DNA of 64,000 bases from Cryobacterium sp. Y82 (GTDB lineage: Bacteria > Actinomycetota > Actinomycetes > Actinomycetales > Microbacteriaceae), in NCBI RefSeq assembly GCF_002929495.1, contig NZ_PJJJ01000026.1:29256-93255 (forward strand), in the 5' to 3' direction. The position numbers were made by a program, and so were the translations under genes. Below the pieces are notes generated by a model, which saw only the letters and a list, made by a program, of their open reading frames with translations, did not search any database and was not told the origin of the DNA. Shown in pieces: positions 44,891 to 54,486 of this stretch (positions are counted from its first letter, which is position 1; each line of letters begins with the position of its first letter).

Positions 44891-46012
44891 CTAGAGCACA
44901 TCGCTCGACCCGGACAGCTTTAGCGCGTCGACGACCGCCTTGACCTTCTGGGCGTTCGCGCTCGTGGTGACCAGCAACGCGTCGGGCGTGTCGATCACGA
45001 CAATGTCTTCGACGCCGATCAACGCGATCATGCGGCCGGTGTGGCTGACCACGATGCCGCTCGACGAGTCGGCGAGCACCCGTGCTCCTTCGCCGAGGAT
45101 GGCAAGGTTAGCTTTGCGTCCGCCCGAGTGCAGCTTGGCGATCGAGGCGAAGTCACCCACGTCGTCCCAGTCGAATTGGCCGGGAATCACGACAAGCTTG
45201 CCGGCGGCGGCGGCCGGTTCGGCTACCGAGTAGTCGATGGCGATTTTCTTCAGGCGCGGCCAGACTTGATCGACGACGGCGCCACGGGCCGGGGTATCCC
45301 ACGCTGCGGCCAGTTCGAGGAGCCCGGCGTGCAGCTCGGGCTCGGCCGCCTCAATCTCGGCCAACAGGCGGTCGGCACGGGCAATGAAAATGCCGGCGTT
45401 CCACAAGTAACAGCCATCAGCGAGGTAGCGCTCAGCGACGTCGGGGCTGGGCTTTTCGACAAAGGAGTCAACGGCCAGGGCACTCGGTGCCCCCTCGATA
45501 GCCAAAGAAGCGGCGCTTTTGATGTACCCGAAGCCGATCGCGGGCTCGGTCGGCCGAATGCCGATCGTGACGATATAGCCGGCATCCGCTGCGACAACCG
45601 CCTCCGTCACCGCCGAGCGAAACAGCGCGTCGCCCTTGATGACATGGTCGGCAGGGAACGACCCGATGATCACGCCGGGTTCACGCAGCTCTAAAATGGC
45701 CGCGGCGAGACCAATCGCGGCGGTCGAGTCGCGCGGTTCGCTCTCGAGTACGACGTTCGGGTCGGTCAGTTCGGGCAACTGCTGTTCAACGGCCGCACGG
45801 TGCGCCCGCCCGGTGACGACCATGATGCGCTGTTCGTTCGAAAGCGGAACGAGGCGGTCCCACGTGTCGCGCAGCAGGGTGTGCCCTGACCCGGTGAGGT
45901 CGTGCAGAAATTTGGGGGCATCCGCTCGCGACAGCGGCCACAGCCTTGAGCCGATGCCGCCGGCGGGGATGACGCTATACAGGCGGTCGATGGGCTCAAT
46001 GGACGTAATCAT
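44891..46012 (-). CDS. manC: Mannose-1-phosphate guanylyltransferase
   Basis: A 373-residue nucleotidyltransferase making GDP-mannose from mannose-1-phosphate and GTP. The pyrophosphorylase signature VIPAGGIGSRLWPLSRADAPKF is at the N-terminus, with SFPADHVIK, FVEKP, YLWNAGIF and QFDWDDVGDF further on. TAGTCT lies 6 nt before the ATG (46019-46024), so it is leaderless. It diverges from the glycosyltransferase gene that probably uses its product. Confidence 0.93.
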   Translation of the reverse strand: MITSIEPIDRLYSVIPAGGIGSRLWPLSRADAPKFLHDLTGSGHTLLRDTWDRLVPLSNEQRIMVVTGRAHRAAVEQQLPELTDPNVVLESEPRDSTAAIGLAAAILELREPGVIIGSFPADHVIKGDALFRSAVTEAVVAADAGYIVTIGIRPTEPAIGFGYIKSAASLAIEGAPSALAVDSFVEKPSPDVAERYLADGCYLWNAGIFIARADRLLAEIEAAEPELHAGLLELAAAWDTPARGAVVDQVWPRLKKIAIDYSVAEPAAAAGKLVVIPGQFDWDDVGDFASIAKLHSGGRKANLAILGEGARVLADSSSGIVVSHTGRMIALIGVEDIVVIDTPDALLVTTSANAQKVKAVVDALKLSGSSDVL

Positions 46013-46072
46013 GGGCCCAGACTATCCGGCGCCTGCACTCCGACGGCCCGCGACCACTGTTCATGCGCCCGT

Positions 46073-46102
46073 TACTCTGCGGCAATGCTCGTTGCTTACT
46101 CT
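46073..46102 (+). promoter_or_regulatory. Two tandem -10 boxes serving alternative leaderless starts
   Basis: TACTCT occurs at 46073-46078 and again at 46097-46102. Each is followed by exactly 6 nt and an in-frame ATG (46085 and 46109). Confidence 0.6.
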
Positions 46103-46108
46103 CAAACC

Positions 46109-47293
46109 ATGCGGATCGCAGTAATCAGCGAAAGTTTTCTCCCCACCGTGAGCGGTGTGACCACGAGCGTCTGCAGGGTGCTCGAGCACCTGGCCGCCAC
46201 CGGTCACGAGGCCATGGTCATCGCCCCCTACGGCGCCCCCGCCGAGTACGCCGGTTTTCCGGTGCACACCGTCTCCGCGGTCCACTACCGCGAATTTCCG
46301 GTGGGTATGCCGAGCCCGCAGGTGCAGAAGCTGCTCGCCGACTTTCGCCCCGATGTGCTGCACGCCGCCTCGCCGTTTCTGCTCGGCGCCCAGGGCATCA
46401 GCGCCGCCAACCGGCTCGACATTCCCTCGGTCGCGATCTTTCAAACGGATGTCGCCGGCTACGCACACCGAAACCACCTCGGTCCCGCCACAGCCCTGGC
46501 CTGGCGGTTTGTGAAGTGGGTGCACGAGGGAGCCACCCGCACTCTCGTTCCATCGTCGTCGTCGATGGCTGCCCTGCTCCGCCTCGGCGTTCCCCGGCTG
46601 GCGATGTGGACTCGCGGAGTCGACCTCGCCGGGTTCCACCCAAATCTGAAGAATGACCCGGCGGTCGCCGCCCTGCGGGAACGAATTGCGCCGCAAGACG
46701 AAGCCCCCACGGGCTCCGGCGCGAAGCGTGACGTGATTGTCGGGTATGTCGGCCGTATGGCCCCGGAAAAGCAGGTGGAGCGACTGCGTGCGCTGCGCGG
46801 GGTGCCGGGCATCCGCTTGGCCCTCGTCGGAGACGGGCCGAGCGTTCCTTCTATTCGGCGCGCTCTCTCGGGCATGCCGGTCACCTGGCTGGGACGCCTG
46901 TCGGGCCGCGAACTGGCCGTTGCCTATGCGAGCTTTGACGTGTTCGTGCACGCGGGCACCGAGGAAACCTTTGGACAAACGCTGCAGGAAGCGCACTCCG
47001 CCGGCCTGCCCGTGATTGCCCCGCACGCTGGCGGACCGATCGACCTCGTGACGCACGGCGTAAACGGCTACCTGTTTCGGCCGGACGACGACGGTGACCT
47101 GCGGCACTGGGTGTGCCAACTCGTGCGTGACCCCATGCTGCGCGCACGCATGGGCGAAGCTGGTCGTCGCGCTGTGCTCGGGCGCTCCTGGCCGACGGTC
47201 TGCGCGGAACTCGTCGAGTACTACGAGCAGGCCGTCGACGAGCGTCTGGCCGTGCGCGCCGACACGCACGTGCCACCCTCGATGCAGCGTTAG
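46109..47293 (+). CDS. Glycosyltransferase family 4, MgtA/PimB-like mannosyltransferase
   Basis: A 394-residue GT-B enzyme. The N-terminus MRIAVISESFLPTVSGV, the middle FQTDVAGYAHRN and MWTRGVDLAGFHP, and the donor-site AGTEETFGQTLQEAHSAG with the E-x7-E pattern match GDP-mannose-dependent alpha-mannosyltransferases that act on glycolipids or phosphatidylinositol mannosides. I chose the ATG at 46109; an upstream in-frame ATG at 46085 adds eight residues and also carries a leaderless -10. Adjacent divergent manC supports GDP-mannose as donor. Confidence 0.85.
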   Translation: MRIAVISESFLPTVSGVTTSVCRVLEHLAATGHEAMVIAPYGAPAEYAGFPVHTVSAVHYREFPVGMPSPQVQKLLADFRPDVLHAASPFLLGAQGISAANRLDIPSVAIFQTDVAGYAHRNHLGPATALAWRFVKWVHEGATRTLVPSSSSMAALLRLGVPRLAMWTRGVDLAGFHPNLKNDPAVAALRERIAPQDEAPTGSGAKRDVIVGYVGRMAPEKQVERLRALRGVPGIRLALVGDGPSVPSIRRALSGMPVTWLGRLSGRELAVAYASFDVFVHAGTEETFGQTLQEAHSAGLPVIAPHAGGPIDLVTHGVNGYLFRPDDDGDLRHWVCQLVRDPMLRARMGEAGRRAVLGRSWPTVCAELVEYYEQAVDERLAVRADTHVPPSMQR

Positions 47294-47304
47294 GTCACCC
47301 TAAC
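47289..47304. repeat. Inverted repeat upstream of sdhC
   Basis: GTTAGG and CCTAAC with a 4-nt spacer overlap the stop codon of the glycosyltransferase gene, about 25 bp before the candidate sdh -10 element TAGAAT (47329-47334). Half-sites resemble iron-box halves, but the spacing differs from the 19-bp box. It may be an operator. Confidence 0.5.
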
Positions 47305-47403
47305 CGGCACAAGCGGGCGGAGCGCTTGTAGAATAACGTCAGGTGCGGATAGCGCATTCTCGGTCTCACTAAAGAGCCATTATTCAGCCAGGGAGGGTTG
47401 TTC

Positions 47404-47817
47404 ATGCCACAGACGGCAGGAACCCTAGATTCTCAGCAGAAGACGACGTCACGTCGCCCCGCCGGCACCCTTTATCGGGGTAACACAGGCATGTGGTCGT
47501 GGGTATTGCACCGCATCACCGGCGTCGCAATTTTCTTCTTTCTGCTCGTTCACATTCTCGATACGGCACTCGTACGAGTCAGCCCCGAAGCATACAACGC
47601 GGTCATCTCGCAGTACCAGACGCCGATTATGGGACTCGGTGAAGTCGCACTCGTTGGCGCCATCGTGTTCCACGCGTTCAACGGACTGCGCATCATTCTG
47701 ATCGACTTCTGGAACGCCAAGTACCAGCGGGTGCTGTTCTACGTCGTCATCGGCCTCTGGGTCGTCACCATGCTGGGCTTCGTGCCACGCCACCTCATCA
47801 ACGTGTTCAGCCACTAG
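47404..47817 (+). CDS. sdhC: Succinate dehydrogenase cytochrome b556 subunit
   Basis: A 137-residue membrane anchor with three helices. WSWVLHRITGVAIFFFLLVHILD carries the quinone-site Ser/Arg region and a heme-ligand His; VFHAFNGLRIILID is typical. The ATG at 47404 is set by GGAGGG seven bases upstream. It is first in sdhCDAB, complex II of the TCA cycle and respiratory chain. Confidence 0.94.
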   Translation: MPQTAGTLDSQQKTTSRRPAGTLYRGNTGMWSWVLHRITGVAIFFFLLVHILDTALVRVSPEAYNAVISQYQTPIMGLGEVALVGAIVFHAFNGLRIILIDFWNAKYQRVLFYVVIGLWVVTMLGFVPRHLINVFSH

Positions 47818-47828
47818 GGGGCGACAAA

Positions 47829-48281
47829 ATGACTTCAACAATCGAAGCTCCCCGCAGCCCGTACACCCGCTCCACCAGGAAGAGCGGTGTCAACTGGGAA
47901 AAGTGGGGCTGGATCTACATGCGCGTCTCCGGCGTCGTGCTGGTCGTGCTCATCTTCGGCCACCTGTTCGTCAACCTCATGACCGGCGAGGGCGTCAGCG
48001 CCCTAAACTTCGCGTTCGTCGCCGGCAAGCTGGCGAGCCCATTCTGGCAGATCTGGGACGTACTCATGCTTTGGCTCGCCCTTATTCACGGCGGCAACGG
48101 AATGCGCACCCTCGTCAATGACTACGCGACCTCGCGAATCAGCCGCGGCATCCTGAAGGTCGCGATTCTGGTCAGCGTCGTCTCACTGATCGTTCTCGGG
48201 ACCCTTGTGGTTTACACATTCGATGCCTGCCCGGCCGGTTCGCCCGCCGACCTTCTTCCCGCTGTCTGCTCAACCCTTTAG
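47829..48281 (+). CDS. sdhD: Succinate dehydrogenase hydrophobic anchor subunit
   Basis: A 150-residue second membrane anchor with three helices. The WIYMRVSGVVLVVLIFGHLFVN stretch holds a likely heme-ligand His, followed by LIHGGNGMRTLVNDY. It is 11 bp from sdhC and 18 bp from sdhA. The final residues CPAGSPADLLPAVCSTL form a short Cys-containing tail. Confidence 0.93.
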   Translation: MTSTIEAPRSPYTRSTRKSGVNWEKWGWIYMRVSGVVLVVLIFGHLFVNLMTGEGVSALNFAFVAGKLASPFWQIWDVLMLWLALIHGGNGMRTLVNDYATSRISRGILKVAILVSVVSLIVLGTLVVYTFDACPAGSPADLLPAVCSTL

Positions 48282-48299
48282 GAGCTGCACAAACTCATC

Positions 48300-50108
48300 A
48301 TGACGACACCTGCACCCGCGCCCACCTCCACCCTTGTGGACGGCGTTCACTACCACCAGTTCGACATCGTGATCGTGGGAGCAGGTGGGGCTGGCATGCG
48401 TGCCGCCATCGAAGCCGGCCCCCACGCCAGCACAGCAGTCATCTCCAAGCTCTACCCGACGCGTTCACACACCGGTGCAGCGCAGGGCGGCATGGCTGCG
48501 GCCCTGGCCAACGTCGAGGAAGACAACTGGGAGTGGCACACCTTCGACACGATCAAGGGCGGCGACTACCTGGTCGACCAGGACGCTGCCGAGATTCTGG
48601 CCAAGGAAGCCATCGACGCGGTCATCGACCTCGAGAACATGGGCCTGCCCTTCAACCGCACCCCAGAGGGCAAGATCGACCAGCGTCGTTTCGGCGGCCA
48701 CACCCGCGACCACGGCAAGAGCCCGGTTCGCCGCTCCTGCTACGCCGCCGACCGCACCGGCCACATGATTCTGCAGACGCTCTATCAGAACTGTGTCAAG
48801 CGCGGCATCAACTTCTTCAACGAGTACTACGTGCTCGACCTCGTCATGACCAACGTCGACGGCGTCGACCAGCCGTCGGCCGTGGTCGCCCTCGACCTGT
48901 CGAGCGGCGAGCTGCACGTGTTCCAGGGCAAGGCGTTCATCTTTGCCACCGGCGGTTTCGGCAAGATCTACAAGACCACCTCCAACGCGCACACCCTCAC
49001 CGGTGACGGTGTCGGTATCGTCTGGCGCAAGGGACTTCCGCTCGAGGACATGGAGTTCTTCCAGTTCCACCCGACCGGCCTGGCCGGGCTGGGCATCCTC
49101 TTGACCGAGGGAGCCCGCGGCGAGGGAGCCATTCTGCGGAACGCGAGCGGTGAGCGCTTCATGGAACGCTACGCGCCGACCATCAAAGACCTCGCCCCGC
49201 GGGACATCGTCTCGCGCTGCATGCTCAAGGAGGTCGCTGAGGGTCGCGGCGCCGGGCCGGAGAAGGACTACCTCTACCTCGACTGCACGCACCTCGGCAA
49301 GGAGCTACTCGAGACCAAGCTGCCCGACATCACCGAGTTCGCCCGCACCTATCTCGGCGTCGACCCGGTCACCGAACCGGTGCCGGTCATGCCGACCGCG
49401 CACTACGCGATGGGTGGAATCCCCACCAACGTGAAGGCCGAAGTCTGGCGCAATAACGAGCAGGTCGTTCCCGGCCTGTACGCCGCCGGCGAATGCGCCT
49501 GCGTCTCGGTGCACGGCTCCAACCGCCTCGGCACCAACTCGCTGCTCGACATCAACGTGTTTGGCAAGCGCGCCGGCAACAACGCGGTCGAATACGTCAA
49601 GACGGCCTCGTTCACTCCTCTACCGGAAGACCCGGCCAAGGAAGTGCGCGAACTGCTGGAAGGCATCCGTTCGTCGACCGGAACCGAACGCATTTCCGTG
49701 CTGCGCAAGATTCTGCAGGAAGAAATGGACAAGAAGGCCCAGGTGTTCCGCACCGACGAGTCTCTCGCCGAGGTCACCGAGACCATTCACCTGCTGCGTG
49801 AGCGTTACAAGAACATCGGCGTGCAGGACAAGGGCCGACGGTTTAACACCGACCTGCTCGAGGCCGTTGAGTTGGGCTTCCTGCTCGACCTCGCTGAGGT
49901 TGTCGTCTACTCCGCCCGCAACCGCAAGGAAAGCCGCGGCGGACACCAGCGTGAGGATTACCTCGTGCGCGACGACGAGAACTACCTCAAGCACACCATG
50001 GCGTACCTGAAGGGTGACGCCCTGAGCGCGGATGCCGCCGACCACATCAAACTCGACTGGAAACCGGTTGTCATCACCCGCTACCAGCCGATGGAGAGGA
50101 AGTACTAG
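48300..50108 (+). CDS. sdhA: Succinate dehydrogenase flavoprotein subunit
   Basis: A 602-residue catalytic subunit with covalently bound [20 protein letters not shown] is the dinucleotide fold and [16 protein letters not shown] holds the FAD-linking His region. FHPTGL and [12 protein letters not shown] are active-site segments. [10 protein letters not shown] and [14 protein letters not shown] follow. Its TAG overlaps the GTG of sdhB by one base. Confidence 0.97.
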   Translation: MTTPAPAPTSTLVDGVHYHQFDIVIVGAGGAGMRAAIEAGPHASTAVISKLYPTRSHTGAAQGGMAAALANVEEDNWEWHTFDTIKGGDYLVDQDAAEILAKEAIDAVIDLENMGLPFNRTPEGKIDQRRFGGHTRDHGKSPVRRSCYAADRTGHMILQTLYQNCVKRGINFFNEYYVLDLVMTNVDGVDQPSAVVALDLSSGELHVFQGKAFIFATGGFGKIYKTTSNAHTLTGDGVGIVWRKGLPLEDMEFFQFHPTGLAGLGILLTEGARGEGAILRNASGERFMERYAPTIKDLAPRDIVSRCMLKEVAEGRGAGPEKDYLYLDCTHLGKELLETKLPDITEFARTYLGVDPVTEPVPVMPTAHYAMGGIPTNVKAEVWRNNEQVVPGLYAAGECACVSVHGSNRLGTNSLLDINVFGKRAGNNAVEYVKTASFTPLPEDPAKEVRELLEGIRSSTGTERISVLRKILQEEMDKKAQVFRTDESLAEVTETIHLLRERYKNIGVQDKGRRFNTDLLEAVELGFLLDLAEVVVYSARNRKESRGGHQREDYLVRDDENYLKHTMAYLKGDALSADAADHIKLDWKPVVITRYQPMERKY

Positions 50109-50869
50109 TGAGTTCCGCCACGATTGATCAGAAGCCCATCGTTCCCGAGGAGATCAAGTCCTTCACGGTCACGCTCATTATTCGTCGGTTCAACCCGGAG
50201 GTCGACAGCGAGCCGCACTGGCAGGACTTCGACGTGCAGATGTACCCGACCGACCGTGTGCTCGACGCGCTGCACAAGATCAAGTGGGACCAGGACGGTT
50301 CGCTGACCTTCCGTCGCTCTTGCGCCCACGGCGTCTGCGGCTCGGATGCCATGCGCATCAACGGCCGCAACCGCCTGGCCTGCAAAACGCTCATGAAAGA
50401 CCTCGACATCACGAAGCCCATCTACGTGGAGGCCATCAAAGGCCTGCCGCTGGAGAAGGACCTCATCGTCGACATGGAGCCGTTCTTCGACTCGTTCAAG
50501 GCGGTGCAGCCGTTCCTCATGAACAGCGTCACCCCGGAGAAGGGTAAGGAACGCATTCAGACGGTCGCCCAGCGCGCCCGTTTCGACGACACCACCAAGT
50601 GCATCCTGTGCGCCGCGTGCACGTCGAGCTGCCCGGTGTTCTGGACCGACGGCCAGTATTTCGGGCCGGCCGCGATCGTCAACGCGCACCGTTTCATCTT
50701 CGACTCCCGCGATGAGAATGCGGCCGTGCGCCTCGACATCCTCAACGACAAGGAGGGCGTGTGGCGTTGCCGCACGACCTTCAACTGCACCGAAGCCTGC
50801 CCTCGTGGGATCCAAGTGACCCAGGCCATCGCCGAGGTCAAGCAAGCCATCATGCGCGGCAAGGCGTAA
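50108..50869 (+). CDS. sdhB: Succinate dehydrogenase iron-sulfur subunit
   Basis: A 253-residue electron-transfer subunit. The [2Fe-2S] ligands lie in SCAHGVCGSDAM and NRLACKTL, while CILCAACTSSCPVFW and CTEACPRGI hold the [4Fe-4S] and [3Fe-4S] ligands. The GTG start overlaps the sdhA stop. A strong terminator follows 21 bp after the stop. Confidence 0.97.
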   Translation: MSSATIDQKPIVPEEIKSFTVTLIIRRFNPEVDSEPHWQDFDVQMYPTDRVLDALHKIKWDQDGSLTFRRSCAHGVCGSDAMRINGRNRLACKTLMKDLDITKPIYVEAIKGLPLEKDLIVDMEPFFDSFKAVQPFLMNSVTPEKGKERIQTVAQRARFDDTTKCILCAACTSSCPVFWTDGQYFGPAAIVNAHRFIFDSRDENAAVRLDILNDKEGVWRCRTTFNCTEACPRGIQVTQAIAEVKQAIMRGKA

Positions 50870-50890
50870 CTGCCCGATCTGCTGTGAAGA

Positions 50891-50919
50891 CACCCCCGTC
50901 GATTCGACGGGGGTGCTTT
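50891..50919 (+). terminator. Rho-independent terminator of sdhCDAB
   Basis: A perfect stem CACCCCCGTCG with a 3-nt loop and its complement (50891-50915) is followed by CTTTGGTT. Confidence 0.85.
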
Positions 50920-50942
50920 GGTTAGTCGAATAAGCTGACACG

Positions 50943-52016
50943 GTGAAAGAGCTTGTAGAGCGCGTTTTTGCCTGGCGCCCCGTGCGGGTCGTGACCCATT
51001 TCAACACCGTGGGTGGTGGCATCCTGGCCGCCGGAATGTCCTACCAGGCGATCTTCGCCATCTTCGCGGCCGTCTGGGTGGGCTTCTCCGTTGCCGGTTT
51101 GTACCTGACCGCGAACCAGGGACTGCTGAATGCCCTGTACGCCATCATCAACCAGTCGGTTCCCGGCCTTATCGGTACCAACGGCATCATCGACCCTGAG
51201 CTGCTCGCTACCGCTGGCATTCTCACCTGGACCGGTGCCATCGCACTGGTCGGACTGCTCGTGACCGCACTGGGCTGGCTCTCGGCAACGGCGCAGGCCG
51301 TGCGCACCGTGTTCGACATGCCCCAGCAGACCACATTTTTTCTCTGGGTCAAGTTGCGCGAGCTCGGCCTCGGGCTGGTGTTTGGCCTCGCCCTCATTCT
51401 GTCGGCGTTGGTCTCACTCGCGAGCACCGCGCTGCTCGGCGCGTTGTTCGGAATCTTTCAGATACCCCAGGACTCGTTTTTCTACGAGGCTTCGGCCAGG
51501 GTGACCGGCCTAATCGTCGTACTTGTCATCGACACCCTCACGCTGGTCGGTCTATTCCGGGTGCTGTCCCGGGTGCGCATTCCCTTGCGGCGGCTGTTCA
51601 CTGGCGCTCTGCTTGGCGGAATCGCACTCGGCGTGCTCAAGTTTCTTGGCGGTGCCCTACTCGGCGGGGCCAGCCGCAATCCATTGCTCGCGACCTTCGC
51701 CGTGATCATCGGGCTGCTGATCTGGTTCAATCTGGTGAGCACGGTGACGTTGGTCGCCGCGTCCTGGATTGCGGTCGGCATGAACGACGCGGGAATTCCG
51801 CCCCACACGCTCCGTGCTGATGAAGCCGCCGAAAATCAGGAGCAGCGCATGCACGATGCCCTGCGGCTGACCGCGCACTCCGAACTGACCGCCGCGAGGG
51901 CCGACCTCGATGCATCGCCCTGGTATGCCCGCTGGAGCGTACGTCGACGGCTCCGCGCGGCTGAAAACGTCGTTGACGGGTATGCCAGGGCGGATGCGGC
52001 CGACGCCCGTAAGTAG
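50943..52016 (+). CDS. YihY/BrkB-family inner membrane protein
   Basis: A 357-residue protein with about six helices. GGGILAAGMSYQAIFAIFAAVW is the conserved family N-terminus, and IIGLLIWFNLVSTVTLVAASW closes the membrane domain. A hydrophilic tail of about 80 residues follows. TAAGCT lies 6 nt before the GTG (50931-50936), so it is leaderless. Despite old ribonuclease BN annotations for this family, its function is unknown. Confidence 0.88.
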   Translation: MKELVERVFAWRPVRVVTHFNTVGGGILAAGMSYQAIFAIFAAVWVGFSVAGLYLTANQGLLNALYAIINQSVPGLIGTNGIIDPELLATAGILTWTGAIALVGLLVTALGWLSATAQAVRTVFDMPQQTTFFLWVKLRELGLGLVFGLALILSALVSLASTALLGALFGIFQIPQDSFFYEASARVTGLIVVLVIDTLTLVGLFRVLSRVRIPLRRLFTGALLGGIALGVLKFLGGALLGGASRNPLLATFAVIIGLLIWFNLVSTVTLVAASWIAVGMNDAGIPPHTLRADEAAENQEQRMHDALRLTAHSELTAARADLDASPWYARWSVRRRLRAAENVVDGYARADAADARK

Positions 52017-52025
52017 ACTTGACCC

Positions 52026-52880
52026 ATGCCTCAAGCCAAACCGCTCCGCATTGCCAGCATCAACACAAACGGGGTGCGAGCCGCCTACCGCAAGGGTATG
52101 GGCGAGTGGCTGAACGAGCGCGACGTGGATATCCTTGCGATTCAGGAGGTGCGCGCCTCCACCGAAGACCTTGAAGGGTTGCTCGGGCCGGACTGGAACA
52201 TTCTGCACGACGCCGCTACGGCCAAGGGCCGGGCCGGGGTCGCGCTCGCCAGCCGTTCTGGCGCATCCATTCACCGGGTGACTCTGGGGGCAGAGGAATT
52301 CGACAGTGCCGGCCGCTGGCTCGAGGCCGACTACGAAGTCAATGGCCAGATCATTACCGTCGTGAGCACCTATGTGCACTCCGGCGAGACCGACACCCCC
52401 AAGCAGATCGAGAAGTATAAATTTCTCGACGCCATGATCGCCCGGCTGCCCGAACTGACCGCGCACAGCCCGCTCGCGCTCGTGCTCGGCGACCTCAACG
52501 TGGGCCATCGCACGCTTGACATCAAGAACTGGCGCGGTAACAAGAAACACGCGGGTTTTTTGCCGGAAGAGCGTGAGTATTTCGACCGTATCCTCGGGGC
52601 AGAAGGTGACGAGCGCTACAACGCGGGTGCCGGACTGGGTTGGGTCGATGTCGGGCGCAAGTGGGCCGGCGAGGTCGAAGGACCATACACGTGGTGGTCC
52701 CAGCGCGGGCAGGCCTTCGACAACGACACCGGGTGGCGCCTGGACTACCATCTGGCCAGCCCAGAGCTGGCGGCATCCGTTCTGAATTATGCGGTCGACC
52801 GGGCCGCCGCGTACGACCAGCGCTGGAGCGACCACTCCCCCGTCGTTGTCGACTATGACCTTTCAGGAGACAAGTCATGA
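52026..52880 (+). CDS. xth: Exodeoxyribonuclease III
   Basis: A 284-residue Mg-dependent AP endonuclease/3'-5' exonuclease of base excision repair. [19 protein letters not shown] (catalytic Glu), [25 protein letters not shown] and [11 protein letters not shown] (catalytic His) form the series. TAGACT, which contains the YihY stop codon, lies 6 nt before the ATG. It heads a coupled operon with trpS. Confidence 0.95.
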   Translation: MPQAKPLRIASINTNGVRAAYRKGMGEWLNERDVDILAIQEVRASTEDLEGLLGPDWNILHDAATAKGRAGVALASRSGASIHRVTLGAEEFDSAGRWLEADYEVNGQIITVVSTYVHSGETDTPKQIEKYKFLDAMIARLPELTAHSPLALVLGDLNVGHRTLDIKNWRGNKKHAGFLPEEREYFDRILGAEGDERYNAGAGLGWVDVGRKWAGEVEGPYTWWSQRGQAFDNDTGWRLDYHLASPELAASVLNYAVDRAAAYDQRWSDHSPVVVDYDLSGDKS

Positions 52881-53881
52881 CCAAACCACGCTTGTATTCG
52901 GGCATGCAGCCCTCCGCCGAGTCTCTGCAGATTGGCAACTATATTGGCGCGCTCCTGAACTGGAAGTCGCTGCAGCAGACGCACGATGCGTTCTTCTCCA
53001 TCGTCGACCTGCACGCCATCACCGTCGCTCAGGAGCCGGCCAAGCTACGCGAAAACACGCGTGGCACGGCGGCGCAGTACATTGCGGCCGGGATCGACCC
53101 ATCGGCGTCGACTCTGTATGTGCAGTCGCACGTCGCCGCGCACGCCCAGCTGGCCTGGGTGCTCAACACGATCACCGGGTTCGGTGAGGCGAGTCGCATG
53201 ACGCAGTTTAAGGACAAGTCCGTGCGACACGGCGCCGACGCGACATCCGTTGGACTGTTCGCCTACCCGACGCTGATGGCGGCGGATATTCTGCTGTACC
53301 AAACTACGGTCGTGCCGGTTGGGGAAGACCAGCGTCAGCACGTGGAGCTCACCCGCGACCTCGCCCTGCGCTTCAACTCACGGTTCGGCGACACCTTCAC
53401 GATTCCCGAAGTGGCCATCGTGAAGGAGACCGCGAAGATCTACGACCTGCAAAATCCCACATCAAAAATGAGCAAGTCGGCCGAATCGCATGCCGGTATC
53501 ATCTGGCTGCTCGATGAGCCCGGCGTCACCAGGAAGAAGATCATGCGAGCCGTGACGGATGCCGATGGCGGCGTGGTCTTCGACCGCGAGAACAAACCGG
53601 GCGTGGCCAACCTGCTCACGATCTACTCCGTGCTGGCGTCGCAATCAATCGAGTCGCTGGAAAACGAGTACGCCGGGCGTGGCTACGGCGACCTGAAGAA
53701 GGGACTCGTCGAGGTAGTTCTGGGTACGTTCGATCCAATCCGCCAGCGTGTGGCCGAGCTGCTGGGTGATCCGGCCGAGCTCGACCGGGTTCTCGCATCC
53801 AACGCAGCCCGGGCCTCTAATGTCGCAAATGAAACCCTGGCCACCGTCTACGACCGCGTCGGTTTTCTGCCCCCTCGCTGA
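52877..53881 (+). CDS. trpS: Tryptophanyl-tRNA synthetase
   Basis: A 334-residue class Ic synthetase. The HIGH-equivalent is QIGN (18-21) in [10 protein letters not shown] and the KMSKS loop is at 197-201. Typical [16 protein letters not shown] is present. It begins in an ATGA overlap with xth and behind GGAG. Its stop overlaps the ATG of the acetyltransferase gene by one base. Length is normal for bacterial TrpRS. Confidence 0.97.
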   Translation: MTKPRLYSGMQPSAESLQIGNYIGALLNWKSLQQTHDAFFSIVDLHAITVAQEPAKLRENTRGTAAQYIAAGIDPSASTLYVQSHVAAHAQLAWVLNTITGFGEASRMTQFKDKSVRHGADATSVGLFAYPTLMAADILLYQTTVVPVGEDQRQHVELTRDLALRFNSRFGDTFTIPEVAIVKETAKIYDLQNPTSKMSKSAESHAGIIWLLDEPGVTRKKIMRAVTDADGGVVFDRENKPGVANLLTIYSVLASQSIESLENEYAGRGYGDLKKGLVEVVLGTFDPIRQRVAELLGDPAELDRVLASNAARASNVANETLATVYDRVGFLPPR

Positions 53882-54486
53882 TGCAGCCGTTCTCGCTTTC
53901 CTCACCGCTGGTGCTGCTTGATGCACCCGTGGCCAAAGACACCTACCGGGTCTTCGAGTACTGCCAGGACCCGCTCTTTGAGCGCTACCTGACCGTTCCG
54001 TGGCCCTACCGCTTGGAGCACGCCGAAGGATTCCTCGGTGAGTATGTTCCCGCCGGATGGATGTCGGATCGGGAATATACCTGGGCGTTGCGGGACCCCA
54101 CCGGGTCAGAGCTGCTGGGCGTGATCGCTCTGCGCTTGACGGGCGAATCCGTCGCTGCGGACGCCTCCGTTCACCGAATGGGATCCATCGGATTCTGGCT
54201 GGGCGCCCCGCACCGTGGCCGCGGGCTCATGCCCGAGGCGCAGCGGCTCGTCGCCGATTGGGCGTTCGCGGCGCAAATCATCAATGTGATGCACTGGGAA
54301 TGCCTGCTCGGAAACGTCGCGTCAGCCCGAGCGGCGTGGAAGTCGGGATTTCGATATTCCGGCATGGGGCCATCCGTCGCCGCCTACCGGGACGGAAGTC
54401 ACCCCGACTCCTGGCAGGGCCACCTTTGCGCGGAAGACGACCGCAGTCCGCAGCCCGGTTGGCCCGCAGAGGCCCTCGCCCGATGA
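53881..54486 (+). CDS. GNAT acetyltransferase (RimJ/RimL type)
   Basis: A 201-residue acetyltransferase. RYLTVPWPYRLEHAEGFL and IGFWLGAPHRGRGLMPEA, with the acetyl-CoA loop HRGRGLM, match the RimJ/RimL group acting on N-terminal amines. NVASARAAWKSGFRYSG is typical. It is coupled to trpS upstream and to the HAD gene downstream by ATGA. Substrate unknown. Confidence 0.87.
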   Translation: MQPFSLSSPLVLLDAPVAKDTYRVFEYCQDPLFERYLTVPWPYRLEHAEGFLGEYVPAGWMSDREYTWALRDPTGSELLGVIALRLTGESVAADASVHRMGSIGFWLGAPHRGRGLMPEAQRLVADWAFAAQIINVMHWECLLGNVASARAAWKSGFRYSGMGPSVAAYRDGSHPDSWQGHLCAEDDRSPQPGWPAEALAR

